Shown: positions 25,386 to 33,667 of the stretch, one piece after another
Numbering within the stretch: the first letter of the stretch is position 1
Layout of the letters: each line of letters opens with the position of its first letter
Assembly: GCA_035295985.1 (NCBI GenBank)
Contig: DATHBT010000304.1
Span: 1 to 48,313, forward strand
Direction: 5' to 3'
DNA from: JAIVGV01 sp035295985
GTDB lineage: Bacteria; Acidobacteriota; Blastocatellia; Pyrinomonadales; Pyrinomonadaceae
Length of the DNA: 48,313 bases
Position numbers and translations under genes: made by a program
The notes under the pieces: generated by a model
What the model saw: only the letters and a program-made list of their open reading frames with translations
Database searches by the model: none
What the model was told of the DNA's origin: nothing

Positions 25386-26594
25386 ATGCTGAAAGTTCTG
25401 AGTGTTTTCGGGACGCGCCCGGAAGCGATCAAGATGTCGCCGCTGGTGCGGGCGATGGCCGCCCGCCCCAAAGAGATCGCCTCCAAAGTTTGTGTCACGG
25501 CGCAGCACCGGCAGATGCTGGACGAGATGCTAAACCTTTTCGCGATCACGCCGGACTTCGATCTCGACGTGATGGAGGAGGGCCAGTCGCCGACCCGCGT
25601 GGCCGCGGCCGTCCTCAGCCGCCTCGAACCAGTCCTGCTCGCGGAGAAGCCCGACTGGGTGCTGGTGCAGGGGGACACGACTACCACCGCCGCCGCCGCC
25701 TTCGCCGCCTTCCACGCCGGCGCGAAGGTGGGCCACGTCGAGGCGGGGCTGCGGACGGGCGACAGGCGGCAACCTTTCCCGGAGGAGGTTAACCGGCGGG
25801 TGGCCGGCCTCGTCGCCGACATGCACTTCGCCCCGACCGAGAGGGCGCGCCGCGACCTGCTCGCCGAGGGCGTGCCGGGTGAGAGCGTACTGGTCACGGG
25901 CAACACGGCCGTTGACGCGCTGGCCTGGGCCTTGCGGCAGGAGCCGCCCGCCGAACTCACGGGCCTGCTCCGGGGGATGGGCGTGCCGGACGGCCCGCCG
26001 TCACGCCGGACGCTAACGCAAGAGGCGGCCAGCCCGCCGAACGACGGCGGGCCGAAGCTCATCCTGGCGACGGCGCATCGCCGCGAAAACTTCGGCCGGC
26101 CGCTCGAAGCCGTCTGCGAGGCCCTGCGCGCGGTCGCGGCCCGGTACCGCGGCAACGTCCAGATCATCTACCCCGTGCACTCGAACCCGCGCGTCTCCGA
26201 AACGGTGCGGAGGCTGCTCGGGGCGACGCCCAACATCACCCTCACCCCCCCGCTCGGCTACCTGCCGATGATCCACCTGATGGGGCGCTGTCACCTCATC
26301 CTGACCGACTCGGGCGGGCTGCTGGAGGAGGCGCCGAGCTTGGGCAAGCCCGTCCTGATACTCCGCCGCGTGACGGAACGCCCGGAGGCGCTCGAAGCCG
26401 GGTGGGCGCGCGTCGTCGGGGTCGAGTCCGGCGCGATCTTCAGCGAGGTGGTTCGCCTGCTCGACGACCACGCGGCGCTGCGGGCGATGACCCCCTCGGG
26501 CAACCCGTTCGGCGACGGCCGGGCGAGTGAGAGAATCGTCCGGGCGCTGCTCGGTTCGCAGGGTGCGGCCGCGGACGCGACGGCGGTGTGTTGA
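25386..26594 (+). CDS. wecB: UDP-N-acetylglucosamine 2-epimerase (non-hydrolysing)
   Basis: Makes UDP-ManNAc for surface polysaccharide. The 402-residue product has all family marks: VLSVFGTRPEAIKMSPLVRA, VCVTAQHRQMLDEML, VQGDTTTTAAAAFAAF, VGHVEAGLRTGDRRQPFPEE with the catalytic acidic residues, FAPTERARRDLL, TAHRRENFG, IYPVHSNPRV and LTDSGGLLEEAPSLGKPVL. It is about 25 residues longer than usual because of an insert (PDGPPSRRTLTQEAASPPND) at about residues 201-220, outside the catalytic motifs. It is divergent from the LnmK-like gene and is the last gene of the locus before the island. A WecC dehydrogenase is not in the window. Confidence 0.94.
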   Translation: MLKVLSVFGTRPEAIKMSPLVRAMAARPKEIASKVCVTAQHRQMLDEMLNLFAITPDFDLDVMEEGQSPTRVAAAVLSRLEPVLLAEKPDWVLVQGDTTTTAAAAFAAFHAGAKVGHVEAGLRTGDRRQPFPEEVNRRVAGLVADMHFAPTERARRDLLAEGVPGESVLVTGNTAVDALAWALRQEPPAELTGLLRGMGVPDGPPSRRTLTQEAASPPNDGGPKLILATAHRRENFGRPLEAVCEALRAVAARYRGNVQIIYPVHSNPRVSETVRRLLGATPNITLTPPLGYLPMIHLMGRCHLILTDSGGLLEEAPSLGKPVLILRRVTERPEALEAGWARVVGVESGAIFSEVVRLLDDHAALRAMTPSGNPFGDGRASERIVRALLGSQGAAADATAVC

Positions 26595-26995
26595 GATTTC
26601 TCGCCCAAAAAATTTCCGCAAAAAAAGGGCCGGCGCGGGGGATTCGGAACATCCCCCCGCCGCCGCTTCCCCGTCTACCTGCTCGCCATCACGGCCACGC
26701 CCGAAGAGCATCTCTGGCCCAGCGTCGAGGTACGGGCGCTGCCGGCGCTACCGTGTGGGCGTCTTTGGGGCGGACGGCAAGGCGCGCGGCGAGCCGCACA
26801 TAAGGGCCGCGTCCGGCTTCCCCAGCAAAGGGGAAGCCGGACGCGGCGGTGGCGAAGGCCCAGACTTCATCGTCGCCGGTCGCAGTGGCCTCCGGGCGCG
26901 GCTAACTATTTTCTAACTCTCGTAGTGCCTTCAGTGCGCTTTCGTGTACCTTAGTGCAACTGGCCCCCCCAGCCCAACCCTGTATCTATCCAAGG
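26595..26995. other. 401-base gap with an 18-base perfect palindrome
   Basis: No intact gene is visible. The palindrome at 26806-26847 pairs GCCGCGTCCGGCTTCCCC with its exact complement across AGCAAA; no T-run follows, so it is not a standard terminator. Codon-like, GC-rich sequence at about 26670-26800 has no recognisable family and may be a gene remnant. Confidence 0.5.
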
Positions 26996-27035
26996 AAAAT
27001 GCCCGTTCCGCTCATTTCGGCGGAACGGGCATTTT
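26996..27035. terminator. Bidirectional terminator beside the tRNA-Asn 3' fragment
   Basis: AAAATGCCCGTTCCGC pairs perfectly with GCGGAACGGGCATTTT, with A and T tracts on both sides. It lies eight bases beyond the 3' end of the tRNA fragment on the minus strand, the position expected for the terminator of the original tRNA gene. It would also stop wecB transcription. Confidence 0.85.
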
Positions 27036-27042
27036 CATAAGA

Positions 27043-27059
27043 ACTCCGCAGGTGGGACT
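27043..27059 (-). repeat. tRNA-Asn 3'-end fragment (left attachment-like repeat)
   Basis: Copy of the last bases of the tRNA-Asn gene at 39293-39364, with one mismatch in 17. Homology ends abruptly inside the T-arm. It faces the same way as the intact tRNA, so the two form direct repeats about 12.25 kb apart. Confidence 0.65.
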
Positions 27060-27249
27060 TCGGCGCGCGAAGTTTCCCGCGTTTTCGGCCGGAAAGTAGT
27101 AGGTTTTGGAAGCCGGAAATAAAATCCTCCAAAATTCCTCCACAGGCAACGGCTTGGGCTATAGTTCGCGAACAGTAAAGTCCTTACCTAAGCGGTAAAG
27201 TCCGTCGATGGGTGGAGCCGGGATCACAGGGCAGTCCTACGGATCGCCG

Positions 27250-28420
27250 AGTGCACCGCCTACTATTCGCCTGTCCAGCTGAAGATGCTGCGCTGTAAGC
27301 TGAGGGGTGGTGACGTGGAGAAGGCGAATGTGCTGGTGCGACTCGTGCGCCCTCCAAAGCACGCCCAGCGCCTGCTCTACCACCTGCTACTCATCCAGTT
27401 CCTCGGCCTCAACGTCGAAGAGTTCTTCCATCTGACTGAAGAGCTGACTCCCTTCGGCGAAGGCCCGTGGCCATGCCTTAACCCCGCCGCCGACCACTAC
27501 CGGTGGCCCGTCATCACGGAGTGTTGGCTGAGCGGCAGGCTCCGGTACGGCAAGCTGACCGGGAGGCTCCGCTGCGGGTGCGGGTTTGCTACACTCGGAC
27601 AGGGCCAGACTCCTCGCCCGAGGACAGTTCAGGGTTAGGAGGGCAACCTCATTCAGGCTGGCTTGGGAGGCTCAGCTGAAGCAGTTGTGGGAGGATTCGT
27701 CGCTGAGTGGGAGTGAGGTGGGGCGGAGGCTTGGCGTAGACCCGCTGACCGTCCGCAGGCACGTCTTCCGGCTGGGACTTCCGCCATCCCGCCCCGGCAA
27801 GGAGTTGAAGTCACTCCGCGCTACCCGGCTCAAAGGGGAAGCCGTTTCAACGGCGTAGGAGGGAAAGCGACGCAGGTACCGCTCCGCGTGGCTAGCCGCC
27901 ATGAAGCAAAGGCGTTGAATCATGCTGAAGGCCCTGCGGAGTAAACTCCCGCAGGAGTACGTCTGGCTGCTGTAAAACGCCGCTGAATGGTGGGAAGCGC
28001 ATAAACCACGCACCTAGAGGTGGAACGTATCAGCAATCAGTGTTGAATGGAAGAGGCGTGACGCCAAGTACGCCGTCGCAGTGAGGGCTGCGGCTTCGCG
28101 CATCAACGAGGCTCCGGGTCGCCCGACGCGGGTAACGAGGACGGCTATCGGGCGACCTGTAGGCGCAGTCGCCCTCCTGTGGCAGACACCCCCTGTCGGC
28201 ATAGGCATTGGCTAGCGTGGTGGAGACGCGGGAGCAGTACGCGGTGCGGCGTGTCAAGTGGTCTGCCTGCCTTTACTGGCGGGAAGATGTACTGCCGCAG
28301 GAGTGGAAGCTCTTGGCGAGAGCAAACATTCATAGCCTCAAGGAGGTCTCAGCAGTAAAATGCACGGTCAAGGCCGCTGACACGCTGAGGTCGGAGGTGT
28401 CACAGAGCCGATCGGGATGA
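27250..28420 (+). pseudogene. tnsD: Decayed Tn7-type tnsD/tniQ transposition gene (N-terminus missing)
   Basis: Pieces of one TnsD-family protein are spread over different frames. Around 27267-27638: LLYHLLLIQFLGLNVEEFF, then FGEGPWPCLNPAADHY and RLRCGCGFATL, the hallmark zinc-binding part. Around 27660-27858: WEAQLKQLWEDSSLSGSEVG and GVDPLTVRRHVFRLGL, a helix-turn-helix. Around 27945-28010: LPQEYVWLL, a stop, then AAEWWEAHKP. Around 28042-28200: VEWKRRDAKYAVAVRAAASR followed by APGRPTRVTRTAIGR. Around 28208-28300: VVETREQYAVRRVKW. The order matches TnsD C-terminal regions, with several frameshifts and internal stops; the TniQ N-terminal domain is gone. TnsD picks the target site in Tn7-type transposition. 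The relic implies that a Tn7-like element once inserted near this tRNA. Confidence 0.72.
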
Positions 28421-28539
28421 GTCACCCATGCCCTGTCATAATACCGATAAAACCCCCATCGATGCCCTGTGTAGGCGTGTGGCCGGACTACGGCTGCGAA
28501 ATGAGTCTCCGCAGGGTGCCGCGCGAGGTTGGCGCTTGT

Positions 28540-29409
28540 TCAATTCGTCCAACGATTTCTGCAGTATTCGAGAGCCTCTTTCGTGGAGAGCAGCCTGGTA
28601 GAGTTACCTGTCCTGATGTATAAGTGCTCAGCCTTGTCTTCGGAGACGAAGACTGGTCTGGGGGAGGGCTTCACCACAACGCGGCAGACATCTTTGTCTT
28701 GAATTTGATGGAAAGTGATGCGAATAAATAAACTGGAATCCTTACCGACGGCGTTCAGTAGAAGGTCAGTCAGGAAGCTTTCGTACCCGTCGAGGTTTTT
28801 CTTCGCGAGACTGTTATAGTCCTGCTGAAGCCCGACCACATGCCCGCTGTCGTCAACCCCGATCAGTAAAGTCCCGCCCTTTTCGGAATTCAGGAACGCG
28901 GCGATAGTTTTAACTATTACCCTCTCTAAATCCTTGTTGACCTTATTAGCTCGGTAATCCCAGCGTGCAGAGGATTTAAACTCCAGCTCATCGCTCTCCC
29001 CTCTGGAGATTAAACTCCGAATCTCTATATCCGTCTCCAGAATCCCTCTAACGCGCGCTCTCAGTTCATTAAATAGATCATTAGAACCCTTTTTTAGATA
29101 GTCGAGGAACCCTATCCTGAAAGTTTGCACGGCCTCATCCACGTCGGGGAAGCCGGTCAAAATTATCGCGTGTAAATTAGGAGAGACTTCGCGCATCTGT
29201 TTAAACACGTCCAAGCCTTGGGTGCCGCCAGGGAACTTCATGTCGAGGATGACTAAGGAGACGGAAGTACTTTTCAGAAACTCTAGCGCCTCCGCAGGGT
29301 CTGTCTGAAGAGACAAGGCGTACTCTGCTTGGAGGACGTTCTTGATGGTCGCGAGCCAGTCCGGATCGTCATCGACGACTAGGATGAGTTGTTTCTCGTC
29401 GCGGGCCAT
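28540..29409 (-). CDS. Receiver-AlbA_2 (Schlafen-type) fusion protein
   Basis: A 289-residue response regulator with an unusual output. Residues 1-125 are a receiver with an intact site: Asp13-15, phospho-acceptor Asp56 (VILDMKFPGG), Thr85 (IILTGF) and Lys106. Residues about 135-285 are an AlbA_2/Schlafen domain: SRGESDELEFKSSARWDY and VIVKTIAAFLNSEKGGTLLI, continuing GVDDSGHVVG, then a strand-rich end with HLYIRTGNSTRLLS. This domain binds nucleic acid, and in some Schlafens cleaves RNA. Its start is one base after the stop of the receiver-TIR gene (TGA-C-ATG), so translation is coupled. It is the last gene of the seven-gene run. Phosphorylation probably controls the AlbA_2 domain; this is inference. 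Confidence 0.85.
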   Translation of the reverse strand: MARDEKQLILVVDDDPDWLATIKNVLQAEYALSLQTDPAEALEFLKSTSVSLVILDMKFPGGTQGLDVFKQMREVSPNLHAIILTGFPDVDEAVQTFRIGFLDYLKKGSNDLFNELRARVRGILETDIEIRSLISRGESDELEFKSSARWDYRANKVNKDLERVIVKTIAAFLNSEKGGTLLIGVDDSGHVVGLQQDYNSLAKKNLDGYESFLTDLLLNAVGKDSSLFIRITFHQIQDKDVCRVVVKPSPRPVFVSEDKAEHLYIRTGNSTRLLSTKEALEYCRNRWTN

Positions 29410-29410
29410 G

Positions 29411-30178
29411 TCACCGGATAAGCATTCTGACTAGTTTGGCGAATCCATCTTTATCATAGAGTTCAACGTACTGGAACTGTTCGAATTCTTCCGGTATCTC
29501 GCAGTCCGCCAACTTCACTGGAATGATGAATACTTCTCTCTTAAACAACGACTTTTGAATTTTCAGGGCGCGCGCAAGCTCTTTTCTGAAAATGCTTTGT
29601 TTCTTCCTTAAAGAACCGGAAGAGAAGCAGGCGATGAAATAATCGGACTCGTCAATGGCCTTATACGTCTGCGGCTCCCACTTTCCTTGGCGCGCGCTGT
29701 ACTTATCCATCCACGGAATGAAGCCCCTCTCCGTCAGCCCGCGGTAAAGTTTCTCAACTTGATTCCTGTCATCACTTTGGTATGATAGAAAAACGCGTAT
29801 GGCTTTCGTCTCTTTGTTCCGCTCGATTGATTTTATCAGTTCCGACTTGAGATGCCTCTCTCTTTTTGAAATGTAGTCGAGCGCCCCGGAGTTAAAGCTG
29901 TTTCTTGCGTCAGGGTAGTTGGCAAATTCTGTCAGAATAATGGCACGGAGGTCAGGCAAGTCTTTACGCAGATCCCCTAGGACTCGTATCCCCCTCTGGT
30001 TCTTGGATAGTCTCTGGTCAAGAATAGCTAACGCGATCCGACTTTCTTTGACATGCCTTCTGGCTTGGGCCACGCTAGTGGTCAGAATAAGATCATAGTT
30101 ATCGCCCAACAGGTTTTTGATTGTGGTGAGCCAGTCCTTGTTGTCATCTAATACCAGAATCCTCTCTTTACCGTTCAT
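29411..30178 (-). CDS. Receiver-TIR fusion protein
   Basis: A 255-residue response regulator with a TIR output. The receiver (1-122) has all key residues: Asp11-Asp12, Asp54 (LAILDQRLSK), Thr83 (IILTEF) and Lys105. The TIR domain (about 127-255) starts IRVFLSYQSDDRNQVEKLYR, then RGFIPWMDKYSARQGKWEPQ, AIDESDYFIACFSSGSLRKK and SIFRKELARAL. Glu200 in the last motif is at the place of the NADase catalytic Glu of TIR enzymes. Many bacterial TIR domains degrade NAD or make cyclic ADP-ribose signals to stop phage, so this could be a phosphorylation-switched NADase. The ATG has GAGGAC upstream. Neighbours are kinases and receivers in the same direction. Confidence 0.86.
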   Translation of the reverse strand: MNGKERILVLDDNKDWLTTIKNLLGDNYDLILTTSVAQARRHVKESRIALAILDQRLSKNQRGIRVLGDLRKDLPDLRAIILTEFANYPDARNSFNSGALDYISKRERHLKSELIKSIERNKETKAIRVFLSYQSDDRNQVEKLYRGLTERGFIPWMDKYSARQGKWEPQTYKAIDESDYFIACFSSGSLRKKQSIFRKELARALKIQKSLFKREVFIIPVKLADCEIPEEFEQFQYVELYDKDGFAKLVRMLIR

Positions 30179-30420
30179 TCGGCGTCCTCACGGCATCAAT
30201 AGGCTTGGAGCGACTGACAAACCTCCCGCCGGGTGAAGCCCGGCAGATGCACCTCGATGCGACGGACTTAAAATCGTCGATGGCAACGGCTGACAGTCGC
30301 CTTCGCGTCAGGAAACCCCCGATTCCGGGATGTCCGTGTAGCCTGCTTAGATTACTGAAAGTCGGGCGACTATCAGTCGTGTGCAAGCGCCTTTGCGACC
30401 GGCCTCACACAGACTTGATA
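30179..30420 (-). other. 242-base spacer inside the signalling operon
   Basis: By far the longest gap in the kinase-to-effector part of the run, dividing the kinases and lone receivers from the two effector genes. It is GC-richer by eye than the flanking genes and contains a small stable hairpin (GCCGGG-TGAAG-CCCGGC). No terminator with a T-run is evident. It could hold a separate effector promoter or be a sequence remnant. Confidence 0.35.
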
Positions 30421-30810
30421 TCAACTCGATAAAGCTTCCCTAAACTTTTTTCTGATTTCGGCCAAGAAGGCCCCAGCCAAGGCCATGTCCTTCTTGTTCT
30501 GGAAATGAAAAACGCCCAACCTGTTTGCTTCAACTTTAGTGTCTTCTTCCGGATATCCGGTCAGGAGAAATATCTTGCCCACCGCCTTATTTAACTCCCT
30601 CACCTGTTTGATAATTTCCAGCCCGTCCGCCTTCGGAAGTTTGTTATCGAAGAACACGACGTTGAAATACTCTGCGGAGATTTTCTCGAAAGCGTCCTCC
30701 CCCGTCCCCACTTCGGTGATGTCGCAATCAAAGTCGGACAGGATGTGACGCAACGTTATCCGCATATCCGGGTTATCGTCGGCGATCAAAACCTTAACTT
30801 GGTTGCTCAT
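30421..30810 (-). CDS. Stand-alone receiver domain protein (CheY-like)
   Basis: A 129-residue single receiver: Asp11-Asp12 (IADDNPDM), Asp55 (VVFFDNKLPKADG), Thr84 (FLLTGYPEED) and Lys106. It has no output domain, so it would act as a phosphate shuttle or sink, or by binding a partner. It starts with GGAGGAG seven bases ahead and overlaps the end of the hybrid kinase gene by 17 bases, so the two are translated together and that kinase is the likely phosphate donor. In the known Detocs defence system a lone receiver buffers phosphate. The same role here is a hypothesis. Confidence 0.88.
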   Translation of the reverse strand: MSNQVKVLIADDNPDMRITLRHILSDFDCDITEVGTGEDAFEKISAEYFNVVFFDNKLPKADGLEIIKQVRELNKAVGKIFLLTGYPEEDTKVEANRLGVFHFQNKKDMALAGAFLAEIRKKFREALSS

Positions 30811-33655
30811 CGATCTCCTCCGGAAGGCCTGCCTCCGCCACGGGTACCTCTATCGTAAACGTCGTCCCCTTGCCCTCGACGCTTGTAACTTTTATCTCCG
30901 CGTCGATGCTGTCCAAGTGGGTTTGTGCCAGCCAAAGCCCGATCCCGGTGCCCCGACTCTTAGTTGTAAATTCCGGATCGAATATTTTTTCCAAGGTTTC
31001 ACTGTCGATCCCGTGCCCTGTGTCGGTTAATTCGATCTTTGCCAAGTTATTTTCTGCGTCCTCGTAGCTGATTATGTTGAGAACCTTTTCCTTGCTATTT
31101 TCCATCGCATGATAGGCGTTGATGATCATATTTTGAATGACCTGTATGAACGGGGCCTCATACACTGAGCACATCAATGCGTCAGATGATAAGGTTTGCT
31201 TCAACGTAACTTGGCTGTGCTTATTGTCGAGTTCGAAGCTCGGTGCCAGCTCGCCGACGGCCGTCCTAATGATCACATTTATGTCGTGGGGTTTTCTTTT
31301 CCCCAGCCTGCTGACAGAAAAGGCTTGGATGCTGTTGGCAAATCTCACGGCCCGGTCGGCGGAATTCTCAATGACTTTAAGCATTTCTTCAAGATCATAG
31401 TTTGACGTGGATATGCGCTCCCTGATCAACTCAACGTTTATCGGGATTAATGTCTTCGTGTTGTTGATTTCGTGCACCACGGCCCGCACTAGGTGCGAAA
31501 GGGCAACGTTCTTTTCGGCGATTGCCAGTTTCTCGTTCGTCACGGTGTAGCGTCGGGTGTTTTCAATCGCGATGCCGACATATGTGGCAAATGTCTCGAA
31601 GAAACTTAAATCCTCCTGGTCATACTGCTCGATGTCGCCCTTCTTGTTGATGGCCTTGATGACGCCGATGGTCTCGTTCTTGACTTTAATCGGGACCACC
31701 ATCAGGGATTCGATGGTTTTATCCTTCCTGTGGGTCTGCTGCAGGTGGCTCAGGATTTCTTCGTCGCACTTCCCGTCGGGCTGACCGGCCTTTTTCAATA
31801 TTGACTGACCTGTCTCTGCGACCCCGCCCGTTAGCCCTTCACCGATTTCGTAGGCCTTGCCTTTCAGTTTTTCCCGCGGGATTCCGTAGGACTGCTCGAA
31901 GACGACCCGGTCTTTGTCTTCGTTCAACAAAAACAGCAGGCAGATTTCCGCTTCTACGTCCTCGGCGGCCTCTTTGATTATTTTGTCCAGCAACTCATCG
32001 AGCGGCATCTCGGAGCTTGTGTACCGGCCCACGCCTTTGAGCGTGTCTAGCTGACGGATTTTTCTGTTACGCTCCTCTATTAGGTCGGCGTTCTTCATGG
32101 CAACCGCCAGATAACTTACGGCTATCCCCAAAACGTTTTCGCAGTCGTCACTAAAGCCGCGCTCCAAGAGCCAGAGATGCTTGTTTTCTTCTTTATCGTA
32201 ATACTCGGACTTCTTGTTGAGGAGCTGGATCACCCCGGTGGTTTCGCCGCCTATTTGCATCGGGACGCCGAGGTAGTGCTCCACCCGTTCGCTGGGGATA
32301 TCTCGGACATAGTCCGTTTCCAAATCTTCGCTGTAGCTGGGGTGCTGCTGCGGTTTGCGCCTGTCTTCCCTTTGCAGATTCGGCATGCGAAGCGGCTCGC
32401 TGTTTGTGAACACCCACCCCGTCAGCCCCTCGTCCTTTGGGTGACCCACTTGGCAGGGCGTTTTTCTCTCGCCGCCCCTCTGCTCGGCGACCGTATCCAG
32501 AAGATCCGCCGCTTTGTTGTGCAATAAAATGGAAATGGTTTCCGGCCTGACGATGCGCGAGATTCCCTCGAGCACGGTGCCGTAGACCTCTTCTCTAATA
32601 TTCTCTTCGCTGAGCTTTCTAGTGATTTCCTCCAAGACTCCGCTGATTCCACGGTAGTCCTCGTGGGTCTCTACTTTCTTCTGCTTCAGCCACGCCTTGG
32701 TGATCGCTATCGTTGCTTGGGCGACAAATTCATTGATGATTTCTCGCCTTTGTTCTGAGAAGAAGTCGGGCGAGTCGGCGCCGACGTTGAATATGGCATC
32801 GGTTTCGTCGGAGAACATGTTGGTCGTGATCGGCACGATGTACGCCGACTGCACTGTGCCGAGATATGTTTTAGCATCTTCGGGGAGCGACCGAGTTTTA
32901 AGCAATTTTTCTCTGAAAGCCTGAAAATCCTTGTCGTTCTGTAAATCTCCGCTCAGGTAGGGCGATTTTGTTTCCGCGACCTTCCCGGAAAAGAAATCGC
33001 CCTTCCTTTTGGGGCCGTCAAAAATCGTTCGTATTTCTCCGGCGGGGCCGGCGAAAGAGACTAAGTCGAAATCACCTGTTTTGAGGTTGTAGAGGCGAAC
33101 GTGGCACGTGTACGCGCCGACTAGTTGTAAGACCGACTCGCAGATGAGGTCAAGAATTTCGTCCAGCGGTCGGTCGTCGTTGATTTTCCTTTGTATCTTA
33201 ATCAGGTCTTCCGTCTTTTTAATGAGATGCCCCTTCTCTCGTATCCACCTCTCCCGCTCCTCTTTTAACGACTCTATTTCGACATCTTTGAAAGCCTGAC
33301 CGACCGAGAATCTTATTGACTGCGTGAATGATCTTTCCGCCTTGGGCAGGTAGTAGAAGACCCCGTACTCTTCGGCTTGCTTGGCCGCGAGTTTTTCTTC
33401 AAAGCCTGTGAGAATAATCACCCTATGCGCGGGAGTACGATCCTTTACTAGTTCTAAAAAATCTTTCCCCGTCCCGTCCGGCAGGGACAGATCGAGCAGG
33501 ATCACTTGGATGATGGGGTTCTTAAATAGCTTGCTGACCCCTTCGCTCACAGAGTCTGCCTCCGAGATAGCATAGCCTTCGCCTTTTAAGGCGAACTTGA
33601 TAGACCTACGGAAAACCGGGTCGTCCTCAACTATCAGAATTTCCTTGTCGGCCAC
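30794..33655 (-). CDS. Cytoplasmic hybrid histidine kinase: receiver - three GAF domains - kinase
   Basis: A 953-residue kinase without membrane helices. Receiver 1-120 (phospho-acceptor Asp55 in VILLDLSLPDG, Thr83, Lys105), a helical linker (VEIESLKEERERWIREKGHL), then three GAF-type sensor domains at about 165-330, 350-540 and 565-715. The third includes KAYEIGEGLTGGVAETGQSI. The kinase core has His in HLVRAVVHEINNT, N-box VIQNMIINAYHAM, DTGHGI and GTGIGLWLA. The usual Pro after HEINN is Thr here. GTG start with GGGAGG six bases ahead, 12 bases after the preceding receiver gene. The N-terminal receiver could take phosphate from the membrane kinase upstream, making a relay. The GAF ligand is unknown. 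Confidence 0.9.
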   Translation of the reverse strand: MADKEILIVEDDPVFRRSIKFALKGEGYAISEADSVSEGVSKLFKNPIIQVILLDLSLPDGTGKDFLELVKDRTPAHRVIILTGFEEKLAAKQAEEYGVFYYLPKAERSFTQSIRFSVGQAFKDVEIESLKEERERWIREKGHLIKKTEDLIKIQRKINDDRPLDEILDLICESVLQLVGAYTCHVRLYNLKTGDFDLVSFAGPAGEIRTIFDGPKRKGDFFSGKVAETKSPYLSGDLQNDKDFQAFREKLLKTRSLPEDAKTYLGTVQSAYIVPITTNMFSDETDAIFNVGADSPDFFSEQRREIINEFVAQATIAITKAWLKQKKVETHEDYRGISGVLEEITRKLSEENIREEVYGTVLEGISRIVRPETISILLHNKAADLLDTVAEQRGGERKTPCQVGHPKDEGLTGWVFTNSEPLRMPNLQREDRRKPQQHPSYSEDLETDYVRDIPSERVEHYLGVPMQIGGETTGVIQLLNKKSEYYDKEENKHLWLLERGFSDDCENVLGIAVSYLAVAMKNADLIEERNRKIRQLDTLKGVGRYTSSEMPLDELLDKIIKEAAEDVEAEICLLFLLNEDKDRVVFEQSYGIPREKLKGKAYEIGEGLTGGVAETGQSILKKAGQPDGKCDEEILSHLQQTHRKDKTIESLMVVPIKVKNETIGVIKAINKKGDIEQYDQEDLSFFETFATYVGIAIENTRRYTVTNEKLAIAEKNVALSHLVRAVVHEINNTKTLIPINVELIRERISTSNYDLEEMLKVIENSADRAVRFANSIQAFSVSRLGKRKPHDINVIIRTAVGELAPSFELDNKHSQVTLKQTLSSDALMCSVYEAPFIQVIQNMIINAYHAMENSKEKVLNIISYEDAENNLAKIELTDTGHGIDSETLEKIFDPEFTTKSRGTGIGLWLAQTHLDSIDAEIKVTSVEGKGTTFTIEVPVAEAGLPEEIDEQPS

Positions 33656-33667
33656 GACGTCCTCCCG

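Noticed and set aside
27285..28420. Three or more separate small genes in this stretch
   Set aside because: The peptides are consecutive parts of one TnsD-type protein in shifted frames, so they are treated as one pseudogene.
30168..30386. Possible 72-aa gene on the minus strand before the receiver-TIR gene
   Set aside because: TTG start, no ribosome site, Arg/Ser-rich sequence and no family; overlaps the next start. It cannot be excluded but is not supported.
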